Part shown: piece after piece, positions 8,562 through 19,654 of the stretch | Layout of the letters: each line of letters begins with the position of its first letter | Position numbering within the stretch: the stretch's first letter is position 1 | Source of the DNA: Methanothermobacter sp. MT-2 | GTDB lineage: Archaea; Methanobacteriota; Methanobacteria; Methanobacteriales; DSM-23052 | Direction: 5' to 3' | NCBI GenBank assembly: GCA_003584625.1 | Contig: AP017647.1 | Span: forward strand, 1,164,603 to 1,228,602 | DNA length: 64,000 nt | The notes under the pieces: model-generated | Seen by the model: the letters and a program-made list of their open reading frames with translations, nothing else | Database searches by the model: none | Told to the model about the DNA's origin: nothing | Program-made: the position numbers and the translations under genes

Positions 8562-9545
8562 CTAGATGAATGCTGCTAAAAGCGCCACCACCCCAAGGAT
8601 AGAAGTTGCAAGCGTCACTGGATAAAATTGTTTAAAGGTGAATATTGGGGCAAATGCACTTAAAGAAGCCATTAAAAGTGGGAATATGATAGCGACAAGG
8701 ATATTAACAAGGATGCCCCAAGTGAATATGTTAGGTGGGATTCCAAGGAATAACACTGAGAAAAGAGCCGCTAATGTGAACATGAGGAAACCCCTTGTTA
8801 TATAAACGAATGCACGCGACTTGGCAGCATATTCCAAATATGGGCCTTCGATAACATCTGCTTTCGTCTTTAAGATGACAAATGGATATTCATTGAGCAG
8901 TATCATGTATCCTATAAAAAATACTATGGCTCCTATGACACCAGCCGCTGAAAGGAGGATTGGACCATGGGTCTGTTGATAAGCCACTATATCTCCTAGG
9001 AATATGCTCTTAGAAATAATTACTGGTATAAATAATGCGATATATATTGGGAATGAGCCGAATGCTATTAATCTGAAGGCTCTCATTGCACTTATATCCT
9101 CTAGGAAGCTTCGCTGCACATTAGGGTGTTTAGCTCCCTTCGCAAGATCTGGGAACGGCATCCGGAGAGACATCACAGACTTTGACAATGACCCCATAAA
9201 AACATACACAACCTCCTCTATCTTCAAGAATCCCACGATTGCAACTATACTTGCAAGGGCGCCTATAGGATAAGTTTCTGGGATTATGAAGAGCAGGATT
9301 AGCAGGGCGGATAATAATCCGACAAGGGGTAATGAATTATATAAGCGTGGTACTGGCGAATATGGTTTTATACTCTGTTTAAAGAAAAACTTTATCGGAG
9401 CCATTATACCAGGACTTGAGATTGGAGGGCCTATTCTCTGTTGGATCCGCGCATGCACAAACTTTCTTTCGATACCAGGAAGCCAGAGGCTAACTATGAA
9501 TCCTATGATGATTGTTCCAATGATACCCAGAATTGAATATAACAT
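8562..9545 (-). CDS. ehbO: Energy-converting hydrogenase B, NuoH-like membrane subunit
   Basis: About 327 residues with some eight hydrophobic segments. The family marker [13 protein letters not shown] follows the first membrane helix, and the acidic loop [20 protein letters not shown] matches the NuoH/HyfC quinone-site region. This subunit anchors the hydrogenase module to the membrane and couples electron flow to ion movement. I chose the ATG at 9543-9545 with GGGTGG upstream; a longer frame would overlap ehbN. The stop of ehbN is 11 bp upstream. Confidence 0.92.
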   Translation of the reverse strand: MLYSILGIIGTIIIGFIVSLWLPGIERKFVHARIQQRIGPPISSPGIMAPIKFFFKQSIKPYSPVPRLYNSLPLVGLLSALLILLFIIPETYPIGALASIVAIVGFLKIEEVVYVFMGSLSKSVMSLRMPFPDLAKGAKHPNVQRSFLEDISAMRAFRLIAFGSFPIYIALFIPVIISKSIFLGDIVAYQQTHGPILLSAAGVIGAIVFFIGYMILLNEYPFVILKTKADVIEGPYLEYAAKSRAFVYITRGFLMFTLAALFSVLFLGIPPNIFTWGILVNILVAIIFPLLMASLSAFAPIFTFKQFYPVTLATSILGVVALLAAFI

Positions 9546-9556
9546 TAAACCACCCT

Positions 9557-10669
9557 TCATATTTTGATTATTTCTATTGCACGATCTGTACAAGTGAAGC
9601 AAGGATCACATTGCACTATCCCAAGTTGTGCGTCTGTTATATGATGACCTATAACCGCATATTGCATGGCACCTATATTAGCCATTGAAGGCGTTCTAAT
9701 CACCACATTTCTAACCCTACCTTCTTCAAGAGCATAGGAATGATACAATGTGCCTCTTGGGGCTTCAACATAACTTTTAACAATATCAGTGTCCTGCATT
9801 TCCCAACTCCTATCCACAATAGCCCCCTCGGGAAGGTTTTCAACAGCCTGTCTTATTATTTTTATAGATTCAAAGATTTCAAAGACCCTTACAAGAAGAT
9901 TGGATTTGATGTCACCATCATCTTGTGTGATAATATCAAATTCAAATGGGTCATAACATTCCATTTCCCTTCGCAGATCAAATTCTACCCCTGTCGCCCT
10001 GAGGGTAGGCCCTGTTACCGCGAGTCTAAGAGCATCTTCCCTTTTAATTGGACATACACCGGTTATACGTGACATTATCATAGGATCGGAAGTGAAACGA
10101 TCTGCAAACTCTTTTACCTTCTCCTCTAGGTAATCTAAACCCTCATTTATTTTCTGGATTTTCATCTCATCTAGTTCTGCTCTTGGTCTTATCCCTCCAA
10201 TGATGGGCACACCATATTGTACTCTGTTACCCCCTATCATCCTTAGAAGTTCCATTACAGTCTCCCTTATATAGAATAGTCTCATGGAAAATGTTTCATG
10301 CCCCAAAACCTCGTTTCCATGGGCTAAATATAGGAGGTGGCTGTGTATCCTTTCAAGTTCGGCTACTATTATCCTTATGTAACTAGCCCTTTCAGGTATT
10401 TCAATTTCAAGTCCCTTCTCCGCGACTAATACAGAATTCCATAGGTGTACTCCTGAGCATATCCCACATATCTTTTCTGTGAGACTGTTGGCTTTTTCTA
10501 CTGGCAGACCTTCCATTATACGTTCAACGCCTCTATGATTGACACCTACTGTTATCTCGGCATCCTTTACTATCTCGTCTTCTACGAATAATCTGACACG
10601 ATATGGTTCTATTGCTGCTGAGTGGACTGTTCCCATTGTGATCTCGGTTTCTATAATGTTTTTATCCAA
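9557..10669 (-). CDS. ehbN: Energy-converting hydrogenase B, large (NiFe) subunit
   Basis: A 370-residue NiFe-hydrogenase large subunit. The nickel site cysteines are visible as CGIC at 68-71 and DPCFTC at 355-360. The protein ends 10 residues after the last cysteine, with no typical cleavable His-ended extension, as in other Ech/Ehb-type hydrogenases. It oxidises H2 or evolves it, passing electrons via EhbM and the polyferredoxins. In Methanobacteriales, Ehb makes reduced ferredoxin for CO2 assimilation at the expense of the ion gradient. Confidence 0.95.
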   Translation of the reverse strand: MDKNIIETEITMGTVHSAAIEPYRVRLFVEDEIVKDAEITVGVNHRGVERIMEGLPVEKANSLTEKICGICSGVHLWNSVLVAEKGLEIEIPERASYIRIIVAELERIHSHLLYLAHGNEVLGHETFSMRLFYIRETVMELLRMIGGNRVQYGVPIIGGIRPRAELDEMKIQKINEGLDYLEEKVKEFADRFTSDPMIMSRITGVCPIKREDALRLAVTGPTLRATGVEFDLRREMECYDPFEFDIITQDDGDIKSNLLVRVFEIFESIKIIRQAVENLPEGAIVDRSWEMQDTDIVKSYVEAPRGTLYHSYALEEGRVRNVVIRTPSMANIGAMQYAVIGHHITDAQLGIVQCDPCFTCTDRAIEIIKI

Positions 10670-10685
10670 TTTTTGTCACCTCATA

Positions 10686-11132
10686 TTATTTGGCTTCTAA
10701 GAGTTTTGGTAGTATGGATACTGCGCCTGCTAGTACGTCCTCTGGTCTGACTGCGCATCCTGGGACTTTGGCATCTACTGGTATGACTTCTTCGACTGGC
10801 CCGGCGATTTCTTCTGATGGTATGTCGCCGTGTATGTTTTTGTAGACGCCTCCCATGAGGGCGCATGCACCTGCTGCTATGACAAGTTTTGGTTCTGGTA
10901 TTGCCTTGTAGATTTCTTCTAGTGGTTTTTTATTCTGTTGTGTTACTGGTCCTGTTACTATGAGTATGTCTGCTTCTCTGGGATTCCAGGTTAGGAATAT
11001 TTTGTATTGTTCTGCATCATATTTTGGGGAGAATACTGCATTTACGATTTCTATGTCGCAGCCGTTGCAGCCACCTGTATATACGAGCATTGCGTGTATG
11101 GCTCTGGCCCTTGCATATGATTTGAGTCCCAT
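10686..11132 (-). CDS. ehbM: Energy-converting hydrogenase B, small subunit
   Basis: A 148-residue NuoB-like hydrogenase small subunit. It carries the proximal cluster cysteines in GGCNGCDIE (C22 and C25), in GACAL and in PGCAVRPE. It passes electrons between the NiFe site of EhbN and the ferredoxin subunits. It sits 16 bp upstream of ehbN, in the order small then large subunit expected for ehb. Confidence 0.95.
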   Translation of the reverse strand: MGLKSYARARAIHAMLVYTGGCNGCDIEIVNAVFSPKYDAEQYKIFLTWNPREADILIVTGPVTQQNKKPLEEIYKAIPEPKLVIAAGACALMGGVYKNIHGDIPSEEIAGPVEEVIPVDAKVPGCAVRPEDVLAGAVSILPKLLEAK

Positions 11133-11157
11133 TAAATTCCCCTCATCATCCTTTTTT

Positions 11158-11649
11158 TTATGAGGTTTTATTTTGTCTTTTTAGGATGCTTTTGTCTGAT
11201 AGGAATTGTGTTATGAATTTTAGTTTTTCATCCGGTATTTTGATGGGTTCTGTGATGGCTTCTTTAACATCAAATTCTATAACTCCAACATCATTTGGGT
11301 GTATGGTTCCTGGTTCGCCGAATAGGGCATATAATGGGCAGAAATCATGACAATAATAACAGTAGACGCACTTTTCGGAGTCCAGGATTGGTATTTGCCT
11401 TTTCACCAAGCCTTCGATTATTTCTATTGGTTTTTCAAGATCCTTCATTTGGATGGCGCCTGTGGGGCAGGCGTTTGAACATCCTCCACAGCCAATGCAG
11501 GGGATTTCAGCCACTTTTGGTGTTGGTTCAACTTTGCCTGTGAGTATTTTTTTTCTAAGTTCCATGTCTGTGACTCTATCAGCGGCGAAGAATATCCTTT
11601 TTATATTGGTGTAGGCGCCTTCTAACATTATCCTTAACAGGTTTTTCAT
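11158..11649 (-). CDS. ehbL: Energy-converting hydrogenase B, 2[4Fe-4S] ferredoxin subunit
   Basis: About 163 residues. Two 4Fe-4S motifs are present, [12 protein letters not shown] and [12 protein letters not shown], as in NuoI-like subunits. I chose the ATG at 11647-11649, which has GGGGGT upstream; the open frame extends further but then overlaps the end of ehbK. It wires EhbM to the large polyferredoxin EhbK. Confidence 0.92.
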   Translation of the reverse strand: MKNLLRIMLEGAYTNIKRIFFAADRVTDMELRKKILTGKVEPTPKVAEIPCIGCGGCSNACPTGAIQMKDLEKPIEIIEGLVKRQIPILDSEKCVYCYYCHDFCPLYALFGEPGTIHPNDVGVIEFDVKEAITEPIKIPDEKLKFITQFLSDKSILKRQNKTS

Positions 11650-11660
11650 CTTATACCCCC

Positions 11661-13010
11661 TTATTTTGAGAGGCTGAATTCCCTCTCGAATAGTATGGCC
11701 CGGGCTGGGCAGATGTTGTTGCATGCTCCACAGTAGATGCATTTATCTTCATCCACGACCATTAAACCTTCTGGTGTTTTTGTTATAGCATCCTCTGGGC
11801 ATGTTTCCATGCAGAGTCCGCATTTTATACATAATCTGTCGTCTATTAGGGTGAATCCATCCTTTATTGATTTTTTGCGCATTGTGGTTTTTGGTATGGC
11901 GTCTGTTGGGCAATGGATTGCACATTTTTCACATAATATGCATCTGTCAAAATCGACTTCGATTGAGCCTTTCTTGAGGGTTATGGCATCCTTTGGGCAG
12001 ACTTCTGCGCAGGTTCCGCAGGATATGCAATCTTCGGTGACTGACCCGTCCCATTTCACGTCTTGGAAGCTGCGTGCTTCGTAGATGTCGCAGGATTTTA
12101 TGCATTTTCCACAAGATACACAGTATCCCTTTAGTCTTCCATTTGCATCGACTCTGAGCGTGCCTACTGGGCAGACATCTAAGCATGGTTTTTCTTCGCA
12201 TTCTTCGCATAATGATGGGTCATAGCGTATTTTACCATCCACCATTTTAAGTGCGCCAGTTTCGCATGTGTCTACGCATAGGCCGCAGTTTAGGCATGAT
12301 ACTATGGTTCCTTCCAGTTCTTCGGTGGGTTTTCTTATTTTGGCTTTGAAATCTTCGATATAGATTGCGTTGTTTGGGCATTCTTCCATGCATTTGAGGC
12401 ATAATGTGCATTTTTCAGGGTCTATGGTCGTGTCTTTTATGGCTTCAACTGGACAGACATCTTCACATACTCTGCATTCGCTGCAGAGCCCCTCTTCTTT
12501 CAAGTCCACGATTATGGCTCCGGTGGGGCAGTAGTATTGGCATCTTTTACATTTGATGCATTTTTCAAGGTCTGTTATCACGTTTGTCCTTTTAGCCTCC
12601 TTTTTTAAGGGTTTTCTCTTTTTCGGTATTTTAACAGCGAAATCTAGGGCTTCTAGGAATTTTATTTGACGTTCTTCTATGAGGTCGAATGCATCCATGC
12701 GCGCATTAACTGGACAGGCTTCCTCGCAAAGGCCGCATCTGGCGCAGATGCCCTTCACGATATCATCTTCTATTTTTATACTGTTAACTGGGCATACATA
12801 TTCGCAGATGCCGCACAGGTTACATTTTGCCCTGTCAACAACGAAACCGCCATACTTGTTTTGTTGTATTGCCTTGTTTGGACATTCTTCGGCGCAGATG
12901 CCGCAGGTGATGCAACTAAACGCTTTACCATCAATTAACCTTATAGCGTCTGTTGGACATGCTTTTATGCATTCACCTAGCCCCTCACATTTAGCTGTTG
13001 TTATGAACAT
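11661..13010 (-). CDS. ehbK: Energy-converting hydrogenase B, polyferredoxin
   Basis: A 449-residue polyferredoxin. I count 14 cysteine motifs of the CxxCxxCxxxC type, for example [12 protein letters not shown] and [12 protein letters not shown]. Two depart from the pattern: the first, [12 protein letters not shown], and one with an extra-long spacing, [13 protein letters not shown]. It probably stores and distributes electrons to ferredoxin-dependent biosynthetic enzymes. The start is the ATG at 13008-13010 with GGTGA upstream; the frame is open 41 codons further but that part overlaps ehbJ and has no cysteine motif. Confidence 0.93.
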   Translation of the reverse strand: MFITTAKCEGLGECIKACPTDAIRLIDGKAFSCITCGICAEECPNKAIQQNKYGGFVVDRAKCNLCGICEYVCPVNSIKIEDDIVKGICARCGLCEEACPVNARMDAFDLIEERQIKFLEALDFAVKIPKKRKPLKKEAKRTNVITDLEKCIKCKRCQYYCPTGAIIVDLKEEGLCSECRVCEDVCPVEAIKDTTIDPEKCTLCLKCMEECPNNAIYIEDFKAKIRKPTEELEGTIVSCLNCGLCVDTCETGALKMVDGKIRYDPSLCEECEEKPCLDVCPVGTLRVDANGRLKGYCVSCGKCIKSCDIYEARSFQDVKWDGSVTEDCISCGTCAEVCPKDAITLKKGSIEVDFDRCILCEKCAIHCPTDAIPKTTMRKKSIKDGFTLIDDRLCIKCGLCMETCPEDAITKTPEGLMVVDEDKCIYCGACNNICPARAILFEREFSLSK

Positions 13011-13030
13011 GATTGTCACCCAACTTTTTT

Positions 13031-13261
13031 TTAGCCTCTTATGATCCTCCCTGCTATTATGCCGATAAAAGCGGCTAGGAAACCGCTCGCCAATGGTAGA
13101 TCTTTGTAGTATGGGAATGGGCCTAGTTGCCATGCCATTAAGATTGCGGCTATGAAGATTACGATATAGGCTGAAATAGGAAATCTTTCATCTTCTTTTA
13201 TCCTGGTTCCGAGTATGAAGCCTATCAGGAAGCCGAAAAGGCTTGGACCAACATATAACAA
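13031..13261 (-). CDS. ehbJ: Energy-converting hydrogenase B subunit J
   Basis: A 76-residue membrane protein with about three hydrophobic helices and a short charged loop ([11 protein letters not shown]). It is assigned by its position between ehbI and ehbK and by its size. Its role is unknown beyond being an integral part of Ehb. Confidence 0.8.
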   Translation of the reverse strand: MLYVGPSLFGFLIGFILGTRIKEDERFPISAYIVIFIAAILMAWQLGPFPYYKDLPLASGFLAAFIGIIAGRIIRG

Positions 13262-13277
13262 TTTGTTTCCTCCTTTT

Positions 13278-13727
13278 TTATTCGCCTTTGAATTCTAGGA
13301 AGGTTACTACAACCGCGCTTAAACCTACCAGTACTTTTAATCCGATTAATATGTTTAGATATGGTATTATACCTGCATGTACTGCATCTGGATAATTGAA
13401 AATGTTACTCATGTTTGGTAGGATGTTGTATAAGTCTACTCCGATATTGTAGAGGAAGTAACCTGAGAATATTATGCCAAGTAATCCCAGGGTTATGTAG
13501 CCTATGGCTCCTATGCTTTCTAGTGTTGCCATGAACCTGTGGGTGAATTTAAATGGTGTTTTATCGAATCCATAGACTATTGCACAGAATATGAATCCGG
13601 CTGCGATGATAGCGCCTCCCTGGAATCCTCCTCCAGGGGTTATATGGCCTCCTAAGATTGTTGAGATTCCTAGGCATATTATTAGTATTGATGCTGGGTA
13701 TGCGAATATCTTGAGTATGGTGCTCAT
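13278..13727 (-). CDS. ehbI: Energy-converting hydrogenase B, MnhB-like subunit
   Basis: A 149-residue membrane protein with a clear MnhB/MrpB signature, [21 protein letters not shown], in its first third, followed by three more helices. MrpB-type subunits belong to multi-subunit cation/proton antiporters, and their presence supports ion translocation by Ehb. It starts directly after ehbH ends. Confidence 0.9.
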   Translation of the reverse strand: MSTILKIFAYPASILIICLGISTILGGHITPGGGFQGGAIIAAGFIFCAIVYGFDKTPFKFTHRFMATLESIGAIGYITLGLLGIIFSGYFLYNIGVDLYNILPNMSNIFNYPDAVHAGIIPYLNILIGLKVLVGLSAVVVTFLEFKGE

Positions 13728-14006
13728 CTATTTCCCTCCAAGTTCTACTTTTCCTCTTCCAAAGATGAGTAATGTTACAATGACTGCTGTGACGAGTATT
13801 AATGCTTCTCCGAGTGTATCATATCCTCTCCAATCGAATACAACTATGGTAACCATGTTGGGGGCTATCCTTGTACCCACATAATTGTATATGTAACTTA
13901 TACCTGGATTAAGAATCCTGTGAAGGCCTATTATGGCATCAAAGAGCGTGATTCCAAAAATCGCCACTGAAAATGTTGCTATGAGACCTCTAATACCCCT
14001 AGACAT
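13728..14006 (-). CDS. ehbH: Energy-converting hydrogenase B subunit H
   Basis: A 92-residue membrane protein. The C-terminal part, [23 protein letters not shown], resembles the short segment that precedes MnhB domains in Mrp antiporters. It overlaps ehbG by 8 bp and abuts ehbI, so translation is probably coupled. Confidence 0.85.
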   Translation of the reverse strand: MSRGIRGLIATFSVAIFGITLFDAIIGLHRILNPGISYIYNYVGTRIAPNMVTIVVFDWRGYDTLGEALILVTAVIVTLLIFGRGKVELGGK

Positions 14007-14337
14007 TTATATTCCCCCAGTAGAGTAATGCTATCAATACACCGAATGTTAGGATGACATAGAATATCATCTTATAAAAAGAGTCGGTTTGCTCCCTGCG
14101 CAGCATGGCAGTGATGGGCATCATGGAAAATAAGAGGAAAGCCCCTAATAGGAAGACAAGAACCATAACATAGATATTCAATTTCCTTATCATCAGTATC
14201 GCTAAGAATACTGTGGATATAATGGTGAGTTCGGCTGTTAAAACCGCTGAAGCTGATATATTAGTTACAGTGGCCTCTCTTCTAGTCTTTTCTTCCATTT
14301 CCCTTATCTTCTTGATTATTGTATCATAGAGTGTCAT
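13999..14337 (-). CDS. ehbG: Energy-converting hydrogenase B subunit G
   Basis: A 112-residue protein with a charged N-terminal helix ([18 protein letters not shown]) followed by three hydrophobic segments. It is assigned by position in the ehb order between ehbF and ehbH. I see no catalytic or cluster-binding motif. Confidence 0.82.
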   Translation of the reverse strand: MTLYDTIIKKIREMEEKTRREATVTNISASAVLTAELTIISTVFLAILMIRKLNIYVMVLVFLLGAFLLFSMMPITAMLRREQTDSFYKMIFYVILTFGVLIALLYWGNINV

Positions 14338-14351
14338 GATCTATCTTCCCC

Positions 14352-15845
14352 TCATGGTATCAATAATTGGATTATGCTTCCAAATTGTGAAGTTGCAAGT
14401 TTTGGCAATATACCAAGGACTGTGCAGATCACCAACAAGACTATCATTGAAAATATTGTGGAAGAAGGTATCTTGCCCTTAACTTCAAGTTCCCTTGGCT
14501 CAGGTTTCAGATAAATCGCATAATATGCCTTCATAAACGTCATGAAAGTCACTATACTCAAGAGTATCATTATCAGAGCAAGCTCTGGGAAACCTGCGCT
14601 TATAGCTGATTGTATAAGCATCAGTTTGCTCTGGAAAACATTGAATGGTGGTATGCCAGCCATTATAAAACCTGCCAGGATCATAAGCCCAGCCACACCA
14701 GGCCTATACTTTAAAAGACCCCCAAGTTTATCTATCTCACTAGTCCCGGTCTGGTAGAGTATTGTTCCAAAGCCCAGGAAAAGGCAGGCAGTTACTATGG
14801 CCTCGTTCACTGCCTGGAAAAGACCAGCAGTTATGCTCATCGCAGTCCCCAAACCTAATCCTATCCCAATATAGCCTAATTCTCCAACTGCAAGGAAACC
14901 TATTAATCGTTTAAAGTCTGTCTGCATTATAGCCATGCTAATACCAAGGGCCATGGCCGCGATTGAAAATATTATAAAGGCCCATCTCACCACTGGGATA
15001 TAATAGAATAATCTGAGTATGATGACTCCTAGGGCTACTAGAGTGAATACTGAGAATGCTTGGATGAGTGAAGCTGCATGTGGAAGGGATTTACTGTATA
15101 ATCCTGATTTTATTGTGTGGAATGGTGGCAGTCCTGATCCATAAAGCCAACCGAAGACTATTAGGCCCGCTGCTGCTAAGAATATTGGATTCTCCGGGTT
15201 TACAAGTCCTGTTTTCATGGCGAGTATCATGTCTGAGATGTTAACATTTCCCACAGCACCTAATAGTAGGGCTATGCCGAGTAGTAGCATTGGTGCCGCG
15301 ACACCTCCAAGTAGGAGGTAGCGTAGGGCCATTTTGTAGCTTCCTTTAATATTTGAAGATAGTATTATGCCTGCTTGTGAAATGGCAGCTATCTCGAAGA
15401 AAACATACAAGTTGAATATGTCATCTGCCAATATTATGGCTGTTACTGCTGCTGTGGCCATGAACATTAGAAAAGAGTAAACTCCGGATGGTTTTTTAAC
15501 TTCGTTTAGTGATGTGAATATGGCTAGGAAGGCGACGAGTCCTAGTATGAAGATGAATATCCTCTGGGCGCTGGTGAAGATGTAGGTTATCGCAGGGTGA
15601 AATTTGATTAGGTAGGATCCTGTAATATATGCTGGGAGATATTTTGCGATTGTAGGATTCTCTATGATTGGTGGATAGCCGCCGAAATAATAGGATCCAT
15701 AACCTGCGATTAATGGGATTATTGGTAGGATTATCGCAACAATTAATGCTAATATTTTGATTGTTCTATCCTTTTTATGGAGTAGATTCAATAGTAGGCC
15801 GCATAGGATTGGTAGTATCACCATCAGGGCAATAAGGGATTTCAT
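14352..15845 (-). CDS. ehbF: Energy-converting hydrogenase B, antiporter-like subunit
   Basis: A 497-residue NuoN/MrpD-like subunit with about 14 membrane helices. Helix-borne charged residues typical of ion channels are visible: a lysine in [15 protein letters not shown], and another region [19 protein letters not shown]. It is the main ion-translocating subunit of the complex. ehbE ends 21 bp upstream. Confidence 0.93.
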   Translation of the reverse strand: MKSLIALMVILPILCGLLLNLLHKKDRTIKILALIVAIILPIIPLIAGYGSYYFGGYPPIIENPTIAKYLPAYITGSYLIKFHPAITYIFTSAQRIFIFILGLVAFLAIFTSLNEVKKPSGVYSFLMFMATAAVTAIILADDIFNLYVFFEIAAISQAGIILSSNIKGSYKMALRYLLLGGVAAPMLLLGIALLLGAVGNVNISDMILAMKTGLVNPENPIFLAAAGLIVFGWLYGSGLPPFHTIKSGLYSKSLPHAASLIQAFSVFTLVALGVIILRLFYYIPVVRWAFIIFSIAAMALGISMAIMQTDFKRLIGFLAVGELGYIGIGLGLGTAMSITAGLFQAVNEAIVTACLFLGFGTILYQTGTSEIDKLGGLLKYRPGVAGLMILAGFIMAGIPPFNVFQSKLMLIQSAISAGFPELALIMILLSIVTFMTFMKAYYAIYLKPEPRELEVKGKIPSSTIFSMIVLLVICTVLGILPKLATSQFGSIIQLLIP

Positions 15846-15866
15846 ATAATCTCACCCGTCTCTTTT

Positions 15867-16223
15867 TTAGTCTTCAAGTATTTTTGATGAAAGGCTACCA
15901 TGTCTGTGATATAATATGATTATTATTGCTAGCATGACCGCAAGTGTGCTTGCACCGATAACTATGCTTGTTAGTACGAGGGCGAATGGTAGGGGGTATG
16001 ATGCGTTTTGGGCGAACCATGAACTTGACATGCCTGGCAGGTAAATGTATACTATGCCCCCTGGCTTGTAGCCTAATGTAACCAGGAAAAGGTTAACACC
16101 ATCACTTATAAATGAGAGTGCTATCACCTTCTTTATGAGATTGTCGATGAAGAATACGCCTATGATCCCTATTAGGATCAAGGTTGCTGCTGTGAAGAAT
16201 GATGCTAACTGTACTGGTATCAT
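15867..16223 (-). CDS. ehbE: Energy-converting hydrogenase B, NuoK/MrpC-like subunit
   Basis: A 118-residue protein with three membrane helices. The N-terminal part has the MrpC/NuoK pattern ([19 protein letters not shown]), and a longer loop follows before the last helix. It overlaps ehbD by four bases (ATGA) and precedes ehbF. Confidence 0.9.
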   Translation of the reverse strand: MIPVQLASFFTAATLILIGIIGVFFIDNLIKKVIALSFISDGVNLFLVTLGYKPGGIVYIYLPGMSSSWFAQNASYPLPFALVLTSIVIGASTLAVMLAIIIILYHRHGSLSSKILED

Positions 16224-16453
16224 TCTTCCATCCTCCTCGTCTTATAGACTGCGAGTGCGAAGAATACTGGTATTATCGCGGATCCTACGATTGCTTGTGT
16301 CAAGGCAACATCTGGGGCTAGCAAAAACTGATAAAGGAATGCTATTGAGGCGCCTGGGATGCCTGTTAATATAGCTGCCTTTAAAAGGTCCCTTTGGATC
16401 AATGCTAATATAGCCCCTAATATTATTATGATCATTATCAGGTATTCGATCAT
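16220..16453 (-). CDS. ehbD: Energy-converting hydrogenase B subunit D (DUF4040-like)
   Basis: A 77-residue membrane protein with the DUF4040-type sequence [15 protein letters not shown], found in MrpA/MrpB-related subunits. It overlaps ehbC and ehbE by four bases each, so the three are probably translated in a coupled way. Confidence 0.88.
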   Translation of the reverse strand: MIEYLIMIIIILGAILALIQRDLLKAAILTGIPGASIAFLYQFLLAPDVALTQAIVGSAIIPVFFALAVYKTRRMEE

Positions 16454-16719
16454 TGTTCCTCCTCCCCATAATAATAGGCGTTTGCTATTGCATGGGCTGC
16501 GAATGGTGCTAATATGAAGTATGTTACTGCTAGAAGCGGCTCATATAAGGTTAGAAGGGCTATGATGCATGCAACATCGGCCACTCCAAGGATGTGTATC
16601 CTTGCGTATAGTACCCTTGGGATGTTATCCTTGAATCTTAGGATGCCAGCGGCGCTTATCAATAATAGGATTGATGAGATCAATAGTATGGTGGATCTTA
16701 TTATTGTGATGGGATCCAT
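16450..16719 (-). CDS. ehbC: Energy-converting hydrogenase B, MnhG-like subunit
   Basis: An 89-residue membrane protein resembling MrpG: two to three helices with the [21 protein letters not shown] loop. It lies directly after ehbB in the operon. Confidence 0.88.
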   Translation of the reverse strand: MDPITIIRSTILLISSILLLISAAGILRFKDNIPRVLYARIHILGVADVACIIALLTLYEPLLAVTYFILAPFAAHAIANAYYYGEEEQ

Positions 16720-16722
16720 TTT

Positions 16723-16983
16723 TTATTCACCTCTCAAGACCCTTGCGAATGCTATTGTACCAATGGGTCCGAGTAGTACTAGGGCGTAGGCGATGTCTCT
16801 GCAGAATCCTATATTATAGATTCTGTTTATGATGATTAGGGTTGTTGCAATTGCAATACTTAATGCTGAAACTCCTACAAGGCCCATTGCTATTGTTTTT
16901 CTTGTTGCTATTCTGACAGCTGCTATTATGAATATTGCGAGGGATATGAGTAGAATATATTCTGAGATTAGTAGTAGGTTCAT
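16723..16983 (-). CDS. ehbB: Energy-converting hydrogenase B, MnhF-like subunit
   Basis: An 86-residue membrane protein with three helices and the MrpF-like segment [21 protein letters not shown]. It is the second gene of the ehb operon. Confidence 0.88.
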   Translation of the reverse strand: MNLLLISEYILLISLAIFIIAAVRIATRKTIAMGLVGVSALSIAIATTLIIINRIYNIGFCRDIAYALVLLGPIGTIAFARVLRGE

Positions 16984-16995
16984 TTTTTCCCCCTC

Positions 16996-17307
16996 TTATT
17001 CGAGCATTTTTTTGATGTAGGGTTCAAATGGTATTATCTCCTTTTTTTCTTTTGGTATTATTGTGGCGACTTTTAATAGTCCTTTTTCTGAATCAAGGTC
17101 TATTGATAGTGTTCCAGGTGTTAGTGTTATGCTGTTGGCGAGTATGGTCTGGGATATGGGACGCTCTAGAATAGTTTCAATTTCAACCACTACAGGTTGT
17201 ATGCCCCCTGTTAAAACCATCCTGGCCACGTTTAGGGCTGATTTGAGGATATTGTATATTAATATGATGAAATAGGCGATTCCATAACCGATTCTTGCTA
17301 TGGACAT
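16996..17307 (-). CDS. ehbA: Energy-converting hydrogenase B, MnhE-like subunit
   Basis: A 103-residue MrpE-like protein: one N-terminal membrane helix, then the family's NSITLTPGTLSIDLDSEKGLL-type segment. It is the first gene of the ehb operon. GGAG is present before the ATG, and a strong TATA box lies about 50 bases upstream. Confidence 0.9.
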   Translation of the reverse strand: MSIARIGYGIAYFIILIYNILKSALNVARMVLTGGIQPVVVEIETILERPISQTILANSITLTPGTLSIDLDSEKGLLKVATIIPKEKKEIIPFEPYIKKMLE

Positions 17308-17354
17308 TGTCTTTTACTCCCGAACAATTTGATAATTAACATGATTATTTATGA

Positions 17355-17363
17355 TAATATAAA
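17355..17363 (-). promoter_or_regulatory. Promoter of the ehb operon
   Basis: On the minus strand TTTATATTA is preceded by an A-rich BRE (GAAAAA). Transcription would start near 17335, giving a leader of roughly 30 bases before ehbA. No other clear promoter is seen within the operon, whose genes are tightly packed. Confidence 0.6.
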
Positions 17364-17445
17364 TTTTTCTATCTCTCGCCTAACAAAAGAGTTTTTTAAA
17401 GGATAAATTTTTTTGTAACATCCTATAAATTCCAATATATATAAT

Positions 17446-17658
17446 CTAGAAAGTTCCATATGCTGGATCTTTCACACACCTAACATAACCTCCCTTAATA
17501 CGAATTGGAAGGTTTATAATCTTTTTCAATATCCTTGAATGAACGTTTACAAAATCCCAGATAATGTGAAAATATTCGCCACTGGCCCGTGAAAATTTAA
17601 CAAAAAAACCCATCAAACCCTCCAGACCCGATAATTTTAAAAATGTATCCACAAACAC
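17446..17658 (-). CDS. Possible small orphan gene in a 460-bp gap
   Basis: A weakly supported 70-codon frame starting with GTG, with no recognised domain (it ends YVRCVKDPAYGTF). No ribosome binding site is seen. A good minus-strand TATA box (TTTATATAA at 17711-17719) does sit at a suitable distance upstream. The gap between the GMC gene and ehbA (17308-17768) holds otherwise only the ehb promoter. It could also be a small RNA or a gene remnant. Confidence 0.22.
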   Translation of the reverse strand: MFVDTFLKLSGLEGLMGFFVKFSRASGEYFHIIWDFVNVHSRILKKIINLPIRIKGGYVRCVKDPAYGTF

Positions 17659-17710
17659 AGAATATTGTACAATTCCAAATGTATTCTGCTGATCAAAGAA
17701 CCATGAAAAA

Positions 17711-17719
17711 TTATATAAA
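17711..17719 (-). promoter_or_regulatory. TATA box in the gap upstream of ehb
   Basis: Minus-strand TTTATATAA, with transcription expected from about 17688. It supports a short transcript between the GMC oxidoreductase gene and ehbA. Confidence 0.45.
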
Positions 17720-17768
17720 TCTGAACGAATCTATCCGAACAAAATTTTCTCATCATCCAATAGAATGT

Positions 17769-19067
17769 TTATTTTCCTTCCCAACGTTCTATTATTTTTC
17801 TTGATACTTTAAGTGCAAGGGCTGCGGCGAGCAATATTGTGGGTAAACCTTGTGAACGAGGCGCTAATGAAAGATCGGCCACCCATAACCTTCTAGGCAA
17901 CCATAAAGGCTTCATTGAATCCACATCTTCAGCCTTAAGAGGAACAGTACCTCCAAGGTGCCCACCATTATACATCCCCTTAATATATGGACCTGAAACC
18001 CCTGCTGATTCCATGATTTTTTCAGCTTCACTAATTGCCTTATCTATGCGCAGATGATCCTCCCTTTTTATAGTTTTTTCCACTTTTCCATCCGCAAAGA
18101 CTGTTCCTTTCTCTATATCGGCAAGTTTTACCATCATGCCAACTCTATCTGTTATAGGAACGTTTCTCCATGGTTTATGGAACCAGTGGGAGAGAATATC
18201 AAAATATGGGGAAAGGATATAATCCTCATGTTTTGTATACCATGCCATTGGAGGTTCCTTGAGCTGATTAGCCCCTTTAAGAACACCCCCTAATGTAAGG
18301 ACGATGTCAACCCATAAATTGTCTTTGGCAGGTAAACCTGATGCCTTCAGTATCTGGGCCGTGCCTATTCCTCCAGCAGCTAAAACCACAATATCTGCTT
18401 TTAAAGTTTTTGATTTGAACCTTGATCTCAATTTAACTCCTTTAACAGTTCCATTTTCTACTATAAGTTTTTCAACGGGTGATGATGTATGTAGTATGGC
18501 GCCTCCACGAATTGCATCATCTAAAAAATTTCTAGAGTCCCATTTCGCGCCATTAGCACATCCAAGCTCGCATAATCCACAACATATGCACTTTTCAGGG
18601 TCTATAGCCTTGTTTACAATTTTTGGTTTCAATCCGAATTCTTCTGCAACTTCAAACATTTTCTTTGTTATTGGCCTCCATTTTTCCCTTGGAAATTCTC
18701 TTATACCAATACTTTCCTCAATTTCTTCAAATTCTGGTGTGAGGTCAAGTCCAATTTCTTTTAGTCCGTGTTCAGCACGCGCTATATTGCCACAGGAAAG
18801 TACTGTGGAGCCGCCCATTGTCATGCCCCTTAAAAGTACAAGTTCATTTGATGAACGTGTGGCATTCATTGGAGGAAATATGCGGCTAATAATCCTTTCA
18901 TCACCTAAAAGGCCTGTTTTTCTTAATGGTGTTGCCAATGATAAAAGTCTTCTGAATGGCTTGAATGTCCCTCCTGCCTCTAATATTGTTACTTTGAAGC
19001 CTTGGGCTGATAATTCACGTGCAGCTGTCGCTCCTCCTGCCCCGGTTCCCACAACTATTGCTTTCAT
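17769..19067 (-). CDS. GMC-type FAD oxidoreductase with CX2CX2CX3C motif
   Basis: A 432-residue flavoprotein. The FAD-binding GTGAGG is at residues 7-12. The C-terminal GMC part ([18 protein letters not shown]) closes the FAD site. Residues 160-170 hold cysteines at 160, 163, 166 and 170, the spacing of a 4Fe-4S site, although no proline follows. GMC enzymes oxidise alcohols or sterols; the substrate here is unknown. The ATG at 19065-19067 overlaps the stop of the upstream gene (ATGA). It is the last of four coupled genes, and a membrane-lipid or long-chain alcohol substrate is my inference from the acyl-ligase partner. Confidence 0.8.
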   Translation of the reverse strand: MKAIVVGTGAGGATAARELSAQGFKVTILEAGGTFKPFRRLLSLATPLRKTGLLGDERIISRIFPPMNATRSSNELVLLRGMTMGGSTVLSCGNIARAEHGLKEIGLDLTPEFEEIEESIGIREFPREKWRPITKKMFEVAEEFGLKPKIVNKAIDPEKCICCGLCELGCANGAKWDSRNFLDDAIRGGAILHTSSPVEKLIVENGTVKGVKLRSRFKSKTLKADIVVLAAGGIGTAQILKASGLPAKDNLWVDIVLTLGGVLKGANQLKEPPMAWYTKHEDYILSPYFDILSHWFHKPWRNVPITDRVGMMVKLADIEKGTVFADGKVEKTIKREDHLRIDKAISEAEKIMESAGVSGPYIKGMYNGGHLGGTVPLKAEDVDSMKPLWLPRRLWVADLSLAPRSQGLPTILLAAALALKVSRKIIERWEGK

Positions 19068-19654
19068 CTTTTTACCTTTATATGAGCTATACATTCAGGT
19101 GAGCCGCTGGTAATCCTCTGTTTAAATTGCATGTTCATATTTTCATTGAGGCCATGAACTACGCCTTCATCCGCAGCACTTAAAACCATGCAAGTTTCTT
19201 TGGGATAATATTTGGATAATGCGCACCTATTTACAACCATGATCATGTTTCCATCTTTATTTTCTATTTTAAAGTCTATTCCAAGTATTTTATATAATAT
19301 TTTGGCTGCGAGTTCAAGATCTTTAATATCGTCTCCCAGTCTAAGTTTTCGGCGGGCTTCACATCCTAATCCATAACCCTCCTTAAACATGGCCTTTCTT
19401 CCAACTTTAATGGCTTTTTCATATCCTAATCCTTTAATCAATCCTTTAACACGCCTATTATGTGCTATTGCCATCGAGGCTCTTCTTTCTTCGAGGCTTC
19501 CATTGAATTCTTCTTCTGGAATTTCCTCCACTTTTATGAGTTTATGCTTTTTTAAGAGCTTGTCCAGTCCATTTATGGTTGCTAATGCTATTTTGTCCAA
19601 CTCTTTCTTTAAAATGAAATCTGGAGTCCAGATTGATGCAATTTTTAATATCAT
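19064..19654 (-). CDS. ATC hydrolase-like protein (L-2-amino-thiazoline-4-carboxylate hydrolase family)
   Basis: A 196-residue protein. The C-terminal half contains [20 protein letters not shown] and later [17 protein letters not shown], the pattern of the ATC-hydrolase-like family. The three spaced cysteines may be catalytic or metal-binding. The N-terminal helical region has no known motif. The family name comes from one bacterial enzyme of cysteine synthesis, and most members, especially those next to oxidoreductases, have unknown substrates. Start and stop overlap both neighbours by ATGA. Confidence 0.65.
   Translation of the reverse strand: MILKIASIWTPDFILKKELDKIALATINGLDKLLKKHKLIKVEEIPEEEFNGSLEERRASMAIAHNRRVKGLIKGLGYEKAIKVGRKAMFKEGYGLGCEARRKLRLGDDIKDLELAAKILYKILGIDFKIENKDGNMIMVVNRCALSKYYPKETCMVLSAADEGVVHGLNENMNMQFKQRITSGSPECIAHIKVKR

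Noticed and set aside
13011-13133. 41-codon N-terminal extension of ehbK
   Set aside because: It lies inside ehbJ in another frame, lacks a ribosome binding site and cluster motifs; the internal ATG at 13010 has GGTGA.
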